Assembly: GCA_001799975.1 (NCBI GenBank)
Contig: MGUQ01000002.1
Span: 12,065-25,471, forward strand
Direction: 5' to 3'
DNA length: 13,407 nt
Origin: Elusimicrobia bacterium RIFCSPLOWO2_01_FULL_54_10
GTDB lineage: Bacteria > Elusimicrobiota > Elusimicrobia > 2-02-FULL-39-32
Shown: positions 8,636-13,407 of the stretch, piece after piece
Layout: the number at the start of each line of letters is the position of its first letter
How positions within the stretch are numbered: position 1 is the stretch's first letter
Position numbers and translations under genes: made by a program
Notes under the pieces: generated by a model
What the model was told of the DNA's origin: nothing
The model's input: the letters and a program-made list of their open reading frames with translations, nothing else
Database searches by the model: none

Positions 8636-9406
8636 ATGCCAAACCTGCTCGCCGTTGATGTTGGGAACACCAACATCACTTTCGGCATCTTTCACGGTTC
8701 ATCTCTCCGCACCTTTCGCCTGGATACCGCAGCAGCCAAAAAATCAGATTTTTCTCACAAGCTTTCCGTAAAATTAAAGAATTACAGAGGCCCCGTGGCC
8801 ATTGCCTCTGTGGTGCCCTGGGCGGATCCTGTTTTGAAGCGGTTTTTTAAAAGCCGTTTGGGCCAAAATCCAATTTTTATCAACCCCAAATCCCGCCTTC
8901 CGGTCAAAAATCTATACAAAAACCCCGCTCTTGTGGGCGCCGACCGCATTGTGAACGCGGCCGCCGCCTGGGAGCTTTTTAAAAAACCCGTCATCGTGGT
9001 GGATTTCGGCACCGCCACAACTTTTGACTGCATCACAAGAAAGGGGGAATACGCGGGAGGGCTCATTGTTCCGGGCCCAGACCTGGCTTCCGAAAGTCTC
9101 CGGCTAAAGACCGCAAAACTGCCTTTTGTCAGGATAGCCAGACCTGCCCGCATCATCGGGAAAACTCCCAAAGAGTCCATTCAATCCGGCCTTTTTTACG
9201 GCTATGTCTCGCTGGTTGACGGGGTATTGGACCGGCTTCTGAAGGAACTTGGACCTGGAACAAAAGCCGTTTCAACGGGCGGGCTCGCCACTTTGATTGC
9301 AGGAGCTTCCCGGCACCTCAAAAAGTCCTCTATCTACCCCAATTTGACTCTGGAAGGCATTACAATTTGTTACAAGAAGTTTACAAAAAGTTTAGGACAA
9401 AAATAA
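8636..9406 (+). CDS. coaX: type III pantothenate kinase
   Basis: 256 residues, the usual length for CoaX. It phosphorylates pantothenate with ATP, the first step of CoA synthesis, in the cytoplasm. DVGNTN (8-13) is the ASKHA-fold phosphate loop; VGADRIVNAAAAW (100-112) holds the catalytic Asp103; DFGTATTFD (123-131) is the second phosphate motif; GGLIVPGP (141-148) and a downstream KESIQSGLFYGY segment complete the family pattern. Type III enzymes need a monovalent cation and are not feedback-inhibited by CoA, unlike CoaA. The ATG at 8636 lies 13 nt after DUF502 and has only a poor ribosome site. It is the last gene of the dense block beginning at 3798. Confidence 0.93.
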   Translation: MPNLLAVDVGNTNITFGIFHGSSLRTFRLDTAAAKKSDFSHKLSVKLKNYRGPVAIASVVPWADPVLKRFFKSRLGQNPIFINPKSRLPVKNLYKNPALVGADRIVNAAAAWELFKKPVIVVDFGTATTFDCITRKGEYAGGLIVPGPDLASESLRLKTAKLPFVRIARPARIIGKTPKESIQSGLFYGYVSLVDGVLDRLLKELGPGTKAVSTGGLATLIAGASRHLKKSSIYPNLTLEGITICYKKFTKSLGQK

Positions 9407-9422
9407 CCCCTTCTGATACCAT
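9394..9422 (+). promoter_or_regulatory. predicted extended -10 promoter, near-leaderless
   Basis: AGGACA (9394-9399) lies 17 nt before TACCAT (9417-9422), and TG at 9414-9415 gives an extended -10. Each hexamer matches consensus at four of six positions. The next ATG is at 9429, only 6 nt beyond the -10, which is where transcription would be expected to start, so the message would be leaderless. It overlaps the last codons of coaX. Confidence 0.4.
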
Positions 9423-9428
9423 AGTTCA

Positions 9429-10520
9429 ATGCGCCGGGCATTATCTGCCTTTTTTCTTGCTGTCTTTTGCTACAGCTTTTTGGCTGTGCCCTATGCCGAA
9501 GCCAGCCTCTGGAAAGAGCGCCGCGCCGCGGTGGAAAGCGCCAAAAAAGACACTCTTGTAGCCCAGCTTCCCCGCGTCCGTCCGGCCGCGTTTCCCAACA
9601 TATCTTCTTCTCTCGGCGAGCAGCCCTCTGTGCTGGACAGTTTGCCCCTTGCCGCCGCGTCTCACATTCCCCTCACAAGCCTGAAACTGCCTCTGGCATA
9701 TTCTAATTTCAAGTCCGCCCATTTTCCGGCCAGCTGGAAACCCTCCGATTTGACCGTCATCAACATTCAGGACGTCCACATGAACGCGGAGGCCCAAACC
9801 AACATCTCCAAATCCCTGCAAGAATTGATCGATCAAGGCAAAGTGGATATGGTGGCCTTGGAAGGCGCATTTACCGATGTAGATGTCTCTGGATTCAGGA
9901 CTTTTGAAGACCAGGAATCGGTCAGAATGGTGACGGACTACTTCTTGAAAGATAACAAACTCTCGGGAGCAATCCATGCTGCTCTGACATTGACGCCTCA
10001 CCCCGACCCTCTCCACTACGTGGAGAGGGAGAAATACCCTCCTTTTGTCGGCGTTGACGACAAATTTCTTCATACAGCTCACATTCAGGCCTACAAAGAC
10101 TCTGTGGGCAAGGCTGAGGGCCTTAAAAAAGAGCTCTCCAATGAGGAAGCCGTTCTGGAGCAGAAAAAACCCCAGGTTTATAATCCCGCACTTCTCGCCT
10201 TTGACAAGCAGGTCACGGCTTACCGCAAGGGTACACTTCCGTTGGGTGAGTATGTGAAGTCGTTGTCTGCTCTTTCTAATCTCGAATCTCGATTTTCGAA
10301 TCTCTCCCAGTTCCTCAAGGCCCTTGCCATGGAACAATCCCTCGACTTCAAGCAAGTGGAAGCCGAGAGAGGCAAGATGGTGCAGTTCATCCCTCCTATT
10401 AGCCATGGCATTCTGGCCGCATATTGCAGAATCTTTGAAGCTTCCCTTCACCTATTATCTTTTGGGTGTGGCGGCTGCCCCTTCTGCAAAGGCAGCAGTG
10501 CAGGATCCTATTTCGACTGA
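9429..10520 (+). CDS. exported protein with NIQDVH…EAQ…N motif, frameshifted near its 3' end
   Basis: A signal peptide (MRRALSAFFLAVFCYSFLAVPYAEA) is followed by SLWKERRAAVESAKKD…LVAQLP and a linker. The core reads VINIQDVHMNAEAQTNI (~110-126), then VDMVALEGAFTD (~139-150) and FVGVDD (~205-210). The D-x-H…EAQ…N and ALEG pattern loosely recalls the TraB/ChaN/erythromycin-esterase-like fold, a weak analogy. I associate the family with Omnitrophota exported proteins; its function is unknown. Around residue 190, TPHPDPLHYVEREK is encoded by a palindrome that looks inserted in frame. After about residue 328 (PPISHGILAA) the sequence becomes atypical (cysteine- and glycine-rich CGGCPFCKGSSAGSYFD), while the natural continuation lies in another frame. 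The gene as it stands is therefore probably broken or misassembled; with one base removed it would encode about 428 residues. Confidence 0.65.
   Translation: MRRALSAFFLAVFCYSFLAVPYAEASLWKERRAAVESAKKDTLVAQLPRVRPAAFPNISSSLGEQPSVLDSLPLAAASHIPLTSLKLPLAYSNFKSAHFPASWKPSDLTVINIQDVHMNAEAQTNISKSLQELIDQGKVDMVALEGAFTDVDVSGFRTFEDQESVRMVTDYFLKDNKLSGAIHAALTLTPHPDPLHYVEREKYPPFVGVDDKFLHTAHIQAYKDSVGKAEGLKKELSNEEAVLEQKKPQVYNPALLAFDKQVTAYRKGTLPLGEYVKSLSALSNLESRFSNLSQFLKALAMEQSLDFKQVEAERGKMVQFIPPISHGILAAYCRIFEASLHLLSFGCGGCPFCKGSSAGSYFD
10007..10029 (+). repeat. perfect 10-bp inverted repeat inside a coding region
   Basis: CCCTCTCCAC (10007-10016) and GTGGAGAGGG (10020-10029) are exact reverse complements around a TAC loop, flanked upstream by CCTCACCCCGA. 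The translated phrase PHPDPL…ERE is familiar from spurious reading of intergenic palindromes in many Gram-negative genomes. Here it sits in frame in the exported protein, between AALT and YPPFVGVDD, and looks like an insertion. Confidence 0.7.
10282..10304 (+). repeat. short direct repeat TCGAATCTC, two copies
   Basis: TCGAATCTC occurs at 10282-10290 and again at 10296-10304, separated by GATTT, in a low-complexity run encoding SNLESRFSNLSQ. It may be a slipped-strand duplication or a trace of a dispersed short repeat. Confidence 0.5.
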
Positions 10521-10716
10521 AATCAATCAGAATTTGAACTCACCCCTCTCTTTGGAACTCTCCAAACTCAATATCAACATGGTCAGCACGAAAAAGGTTA
10601 TAAATACCGGAACTTTGGAAGGCCGGGCCTTCACCCAAGCCACGCCCTTCATCAGCGCCACCCAGCTCCTTCAGAGCCGCCTGGCAGAGCAGACTGCCAC
10701 GGAACGCTCGCAGTAA
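10412..10716 (+). pseudogene. out-of-frame C-terminal part of the 9429 exported protein
   Basis: From about 10418 the frame one base later than the upstream coding frame reads HIAESLKLPFTYYLLGVAAAP, then a natural-looking tail including LSLELSKLNINMVSTKK and QLLQSRLAEQT, up to TAA at 10714-10716. Codon choice and composition there resemble real coding sequence, whereas the upstream frame turns Cys/Gly-rich and stops at 10520. Skipping a single base near 10415-10420 joins ISHGILA to HIAESLKLP smoothly. This segment is best read as the severed C terminus of the same gene, not a separate one. It has no plausible start or ribosome site of its own. Confidence 0.6.
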
Positions 10717-10731
10717 CCCCTCCAACCGCTC

Positions 10732-10760
10732 TTGACAAGGTTCGCCACTTGTGCTAACCT
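10732..10760 (+). promoter_or_regulatory. sigma-70-like promoter of the vapBC pair
   Basis: A perfect TTGACA (10732-10737) lies 17 nt before TAACCT (10755-10760), and TG at 10752-10753 makes an extended -10. Transcription would start near 10767, about 30 nt before the antitoxin ATG. It is the best -35 match in the window. Confidence 0.65.
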
Positions 10761-10762
10761 TG
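10736..10762 (+). promoter_or_regulatory. dyad operator overlapping the vapBC promoter
   Basis: CAAGGTT (10736-10742) and AACCTTG (10756-10762) form a 7-bp inverted repeat with a 13-nt spacer, so equivalent bases are 20 bp apart, about two helical turns. It covers the spacer and most of both promoter hexamers. Type II antitoxins with ribbon-helix-helix folds commonly bind such dyads to repress their own operon; binding here is inferred. Confidence 0.55.
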
Positions 10763-10797
10763 ATGGGCTGGACATCATCGCCGCAAGGGAGGGGAAC

Positions 10798-11052
10798 ATG
10801 CCCACTAAAAATCCAAGAATCCACGTCGTGCTGGAAAAGCCGCTTTTTGAGAGAGTGAAGGGACTGGCGAAGAAGAATGGTCTTTCTGTGAGCCTGGAGG
10901 CCCGCGAGCTCATCCGCGAAGCCCTGCGCTACGGCGGATCTAAAACGATGCGCGTCTACACGGGAAAACACTTCTCTACAATGATCGGAAAATATCGGGC
11001 CGGTCGCGTCGGCAATTTGGACGACATTTTGGTCGAGCAAGTCCATGGGTAG
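10798..11052 (+). CDS. vapB: ribbon-helix-helix antitoxin, VapB type
   Basis: 84 residues. The N-terminal part fits a ribbon-helix-helix DNA-binding domain: strand at about 7-12 (RIHVVL), helix A 14-27 (KPLFERVKGLAKKN) and helix B 31-45 (VSLEARELIREALRY). The C-terminal tail (to NLDDILVEQVHG) would wrap the toxin. ATG 10798 is preferred over the in-frame TTG at 10732 for two reasons: a very strong ribosome site, GGGAGGGG (10787-10794), lies just upstream, and the longer frame would cover the promoter itself. It overlaps the PIN toxin gene by 8 nt, the standard coupling in such pairs. The protein should neutralise the toxin and autoregulate through the dyad at 10736-10762. Confidence 0.8.
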   Translation: MPTKNPRIHVVLEKPLFERVKGLAKKNGLSVSLEARELIREALRYGGSKTMRVYTGKHFSTMIGKYRAGRVGNLDDILVEQVHG

Positions 11053-11452
11053 CGTCCTTGCGGACACGAGCGCTCTCTACGCGCTCATCAATCCTGAGGA
11101 TGATCACCACCCCAAAGCTGTGGAGATTTATGGATCCCTCCTCCAACGACAGGTCGTACTGGTGCTGCCGAACTTCATTCTGGCTGAAACCCACACGCTC
11201 ATCAATCGACGGATTGGACACCTGGCTGCTCGTGAATTCCTGCAAAAGACGATTCAGGATTTCAATATTGAACGGGCGACCGTGGAAGACGAGTGGACGG
11301 CCCTTGCGACTCTAGTTGAAGGCCGCCGTTCAAAGGGATTGAGCTATTTTGACGCCATCGCCGTTGCCGTCGCTGAGCGGCTGGGAATAGAGGAAGTATT
11401 CACATTCGATCGTCACTTCAAATTGATGGGCCTCAAAGTTTGCTCGTCCTGA
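11045..11452 (+). CDS. vapC: PIN-domain ribonuclease toxin, VapC type
   Basis: 135 residues, typical for VapC. The acidic metal-binding residues of the PIN nuclease are all visible: Asp7 in VLADTSALYALI, Glu48 in FILAETH, Asp103 in LSYFDAIAVAVAERLG and Asp122 in VFTFDRHF. VapC toxins are Mg-dependent RNases, many of which cut initiator tRNA or the rRNA sarcin-ricin loop; the target here is unknown. The start at 11045 lies inside the end of vapB, so translation is coupled. With an intact active site, promoter and antitoxin, the module appears functional. Its own promoter and strong ribosome site set it apart from its neighbours and suggest arrival by transfer. Confidence 0.88.
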   Translation: MGSVLADTSALYALINPEDDHHPKAVEIYGSLLQRQVVLVLPNFILAETHTLINRRIGHLAAREFLQKTIQDFNIERATVEDEWTALATLVEGRRSKGLSYFDAIAVAVAERLGIEEVFTFDRHFKLMGLKVCSS

Positions 11453-11462
11453 CACGCCGCGT

Positions 11463-11492
11463 TTGACTCAAATCCCCGAAAACTGGTAAAAT
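11463..11492 (+). promoter_or_regulatory. predicted promoter of the HEAT / YjbH / accA operon, near-leaderless
   Basis: TTGACT (11463-11468; five of six consensus positions) and TAAAAT (11487-11492; five of six) are 18 nt apart, with TG at 11484-11485 giving an extended -10. The ATG of the next gene is at 11502, so transcription would start only two or three bases before it. It lies in the gap after vapC. Confidence 0.6.
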
Positions 11493-11501
11493 ACCTTGCT
11501 T

Positions 11502-12482
11502 ATGAAATGCCGTCATTTTTGGGCCGCTTTCGCGGCTTTTTTCCTTTTATCCGGAGCCGCTTGGGCGGACCCTTATCAGGATGCCGTCTCCAAGCTTTCT
11601 GACAAGAACCCTGCCGTCAGAAAACAGGCTGCTGAAGCCCTGGGCGGCCTCCGCAACAACGCGGCTGAGGGGCCCCTCAAAAAGCTTCTGACAGACACTT
11701 CCCCGCAGGTCCGCGCCTCCGCCGTGGAGGCCCTGGGCGTAATGCGCATCCAGTCTGCCGGGCCGCAAATCGCCAAGATGCTGGAAACTGACCCTGACCC
11801 CATCGTTCGCCAGGCCTCAGCCATTTCACTGGGTTACATCGCTCTCCCGCAGACAATTCCATCCTTGATTAAAGGTCTCAAGGACGCCCATGACGGCACG
11901 CGCTTTGCCTGTGTCAATTCCCTGGGGATTTTGCGCGACCCCTCGGCGATGGAACCCCTCAAGGAACTTCTCAAATCCCCGGATCCCCGCATGCGCAAGT
12001 CCGCGTCATATTCTCTGGCCAAAATGAACGACAAAGCCACCGTTCCCGCCCTGCTCGAATCCCTCAAAATGTCCCGCTCCACCGAAACCGTCAACGGCAA
12101 GGTTTTTGCGGACGCCACCGTGGCCATCTCAGTTTTGAGATCTCTGGGGGAACTGGGCGACAAATCCGTCATTCCCAAAATTGCCCCTTACATGAACGAC
12201 GCTGACGCCAAAGTCAAAATTTCCGCGGCTCATTCCCTTTATCTGCTCGGCAACAATTCCGGAGTGCCCCTGGCCCGCAAATACGTGAAAGACCGGGACG
12301 CCGGCTCCCGCAAGGCCGCCGCCGACATTCTGGGCGGCATGGGCGCGGCCGAAGACCTTCCCGCCCTGAAAGTCCTTGCAACTGACCCGGACCCCCAAGC
12401 TCTGGAATCCGCAAAATCCGCTGTCCAGAAGCTTTCAGCCAAATTGTCACCGCCCAAAAATTTACCCAAGAAAAAAATCTGA
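11502..12482 (+). CDS. exported HEAT-repeat protein
   Basis: 326 residues from ATG 11502; an in-frame TTG two codons upstream at 11496 is possible but less likely. A signal peptide (MKCRHFWAAFAAFFLLSGAAWA, cleaved before DP) is followed by about nine helical repeats of ~31 residues of the HEAT/PBS-lyase type. Recognisable phrases are NPAVRKQAAEALGGL, SPQVRASAVEALGVM, DPIVRQASAISLGYI, DPRMRKSASYSLAKM, DAKVKISAAHSLYLL and AGSRKAAADILGGM. A Lys/Pro-rich tail (PPKNLPKKKI) ends the protein. Such solenoids bind partner proteins; here probably in the periplasm. No catalytic residues are evident. It stops 4 nt before the YjbH-like gene, so the two may act at the envelope together, which is inferred only from position. 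Confidence 0.85.
   Translation: MKCRHFWAAFAAFFLLSGAAWADPYQDAVSKLSDKNPAVRKQAAEALGGLRNNAAEGPLKKLLTDTSPQVRASAVEALGVMRIQSAGPQIAKMLETDPDPIVRQASAISLGYIALPQTIPSLIKGLKDAHDGTRFACVNSLGILRDPSAMEPLKELLKSPDPRMRKSASYSLAKMNDKATVPALLESLKMSRSTETVNGKVFADATVAISVLRSLGELGDKSVIPKIAPYMNDADAKVKISAAHSLYLLGNNSGVPLARKYVKDRDAGSRKAAADILGGMGAAEDLPALKVLATDPDPQALESAKSAVQKLSAKLSPPKNLPKKKI
11523..11542 (+). other. terminator-like hairpin and T-run within signal-peptide codons
   Basis: GCCGC (11523-11527), loop TTTC, GCGGC (11532-11536), then six Ts (11537-11542) form a classic intrinsic-terminator shape about 25-45 nt after the predicted transcription start and inside codons 8-14. It could attenuate the operon, or it could simply reflect Ala and Phe codons. 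Confidence 0.3.
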
Positions 12483-12486
12483 TCCC

Positions 12487-13311
12487 ATGATAAAAAAATC
12501 AATTATTTTTGCGTGCTTGCTTCTACTCACCCCGGTTTTTGCGCGCTCGGAATCCTCTGGCTCCAAATGGCGGGAATATTTCGGCCTGGAAAGCAAAGAG
12601 GACACCGTGAAGGCCAGCGAAGATGAAATCCCAGCGCCCAAGCGCGAACGCAAACCCCGCAGAAAGCGGACCATTGATAACCCGGAAGGCATGGTGGACC
12701 TTGTCGATTCGCCCACCTCAAACGTGCTGGATTACGGCGGGTTTCGCCTTAATTTTCGGCTCTATACCGCGGGCGGCGTGCAAAACCACATTTCCTTCGG
12801 CGTGTTCAAGCGCTTGAACATCGGCGCCACCTGGGATATCGAAAAACTCCTGGGCTCTGAAGATCCCCGCACGGTCTCACCCACCCTTTTCGCAAAGTTC
12901 CGCATTTATGACGGGGGGAACGTTCTTCCTTCTTTCGCGGTCGGGTATGACGGCCAGGGCCGCTTCTATGACCGCACGGTGGATGAATATTCCGAGCGCG
13001 AACGCGGCCTTTTTGCCGCCTTCACCCGGGAAATTTATTGGCCCGCGCTTCAAATCCACTTTGGCGCCAACATCGCCAAGTTCAAAGACGCCGAAGTTTA
13101 CGGCTTCACGGGGCTTTCCTACCAGATTGAAGACAAAGTGGCCCTCCTCATGGAATACGACAACATCCGCAAGGGCCCCAATAACCGCTGGAACGCGGGC
13201 GTGCGCTTTTTCCCGGTGCCTTCGCTCGCCGTCGATTTCGCTTTCCGCCGTATCGCCTCGAAGTATGACAAAGAGCGCATCATCCGCATCAATTGGGTGG
13301 GGGCCTTTTAA
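12487..13311 (+). CDS. YjbH-like outer-membrane beta-barrel protein
   Basis: 274 residues from ATG 12487; the frame is open further upstream, but that part overlaps the HEAT gene and lacks a signal peptide. The signal peptide is MIKKSIIFACLLLLTPVFARS. Residues ~25-62 are charged and disordered, with a basic patch (KRERKPRRKR, 52-61). From ~70 the protein is strand-rich: SNVLDYGGFRLNFRLY, GVFKRLNIGATWDIEKLLG, FAKFRIYDGGNVLPSFAVGYDGQG and a final IIRINWVGAF ending in Phe, as expected of a barrel. The pattern is like YjbH-type proteins, which in enterobacteria are linked to exopolysaccharide export; the role here is unknown. It lies 4 nt after the HEAT gene and overlaps accA by one base (TAATG). 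Confidence 0.65.
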   Translation: MIKKSIIFACLLLLTPVFARSESSGSKWREYFGLESKEDTVKASEDEIPAPKRERKPRRKRTIDNPEGMVDLVDSPTSNVLDYGGFRLNFRLYTAGGVQNHISFGVFKRLNIGATWDIEKLLGSEDPRTVSPTLFAKFRIYDGGNVLPSFAVGYDGQGRFYDRTVDEYSERERGLFAAFTREIYWPALQIHFGANIAKFKDAEVYGFTGLSYQIEDKVALLMEYDNIRKGPNNRWNAGVRFFPVPSLAVDFAFRRIASKYDKERIIRINWVGAF

Positions 13312-13407
13312 TGGCTGATGAAGTCGGCGCGCTGGATTTTGAAATTCCCATTGTTGAGCTCGAGAACAAGATTGCGGAGATCCGCAGTTTGAACCAGAGC
13401 GAAACCG
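13311..13407 (+). CDS. accA: acetyl-CoA carboxylase carboxyltransferase alpha subunit, 5' part
   Basis: Only 32 codons lie in the window. The N terminus after MADEVG reads ALDFEIPIVELENKIAEIRS, matching the characteristic AccA opening (LDFE-x-PI-x-ELE-x-KI) that precedes the carboxyltransferase domain. The full enzyme, with AccD, transfers the carboxyl group from biotin to acetyl-CoA to make malonyl-CoA for fatty acid synthesis. ATG 13311 overlaps the preceding TAA. Its expression may therefore depend on the promoter at 11463, which would tie a core lipid gene to two envelope proteins. Confidence 0.85.
   Translation, partial: MADEVGALDFEIPIVELENKIAEIRSLNQSET

Noticed and set aside
9441..10451. 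Long antisense open frame opposite the exported protein.
   Set aside because: It has no ribosome site, no recognisable domain and a shadow-like composition; the plus strand has a signal peptide and conserved motifs.
10474..10496. GCTGCC…GGCAGC inverted repeat near the frameshift as a terminator.
   Set aside because: It has an 11-nt loop and no T-run, and lies inside the natural C-terminal reading frame.
12376..12486. Upstream extension of the YjbH-like frame to 12376.
   Set aside because: It overlaps the HEAT gene's coding end by over 100 nt and lacks a signal peptide, which appears exactly at ATG 12487.
12505..12516. Possible lipobox IFAC in the YjbH-like protein.
   Set aside because: The Cys is at residue 10, too close to the N terminus, and the hydrophobic segment continues past it; an ordinary signal peptide fits better.

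Overview
The window is a compact, entirely plus-strand stretch of a Gram-negative-type bacterial chromosome. Several products have outer-membrane or periplasmic signatures (signal peptides, a surface-antigen type barrel, a C-terminal Phe). I infer a member of Candidatus Omnitrophota (OP3, PVC superphylum) or a close relative. The reasons are the exported protein at 9429, whose style (an NIQDVH…EAQ…N motif, and a SLWKERR…LVAQLP stretch after the signal peptide) I associate with that phylum, and the mix of YjbH-like, HEAT and TPR exported proteins around core genes. This assignment rests on recall, not on a search.

Region 1 (1-3782): the last codons of an upstream gene, a membrane-anchored TPR protein and a ~948-residue exported protein. 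The last fuses a zinc-peptidase domain (HEFVH), a TolB-like beta-propeller and an Omp85/D15-like barrel. Start and stop codons overlap as TTGA and GTGA, so these genes are probably translationally coupled.

Region 2 (3798-9406): a small two-helix membrane protein, a short-form CstA transporter, malate dehydrogenase, an aspartase-type member of the fumarase/aspartase superfamily, a DUF502 membrane protein and type III pantothenate kinase. Genes overlap by 1-25 nt or lie 4-15 nt apart. Together they suggest import of pyruvate or peptides, C4-dicarboxylate/aspartate interconversion and CoA synthesis.

Region 3 (9407-11452): accessory material. A frameshifted exported protein carries an in-frame palindromic insertion. 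A VapBC-type toxin-antitoxin pair follows, with its own strong promoter, dyad operator and unusually strong Shine-Dalgarno sequence.

Region 4 (11453-13407): a promoter drives an exported HEAT-repeat protein, a YjbH-like outer-membrane protein and the start of accA (acetyl-CoA carboxylase alpha subunit), which runs off the window.

Three predicted promoters (before 3798, 9429 and 11502) put the likely transcription start within a few bases of the ATG, suggesting leaderless or near-leaderless messages; vapBC has a normal leader. I saw no rRNA, tRNA, CRISPR array, insertion sequence or convincing intergenic terminator. No gene-free gap exceeds 300 bases.
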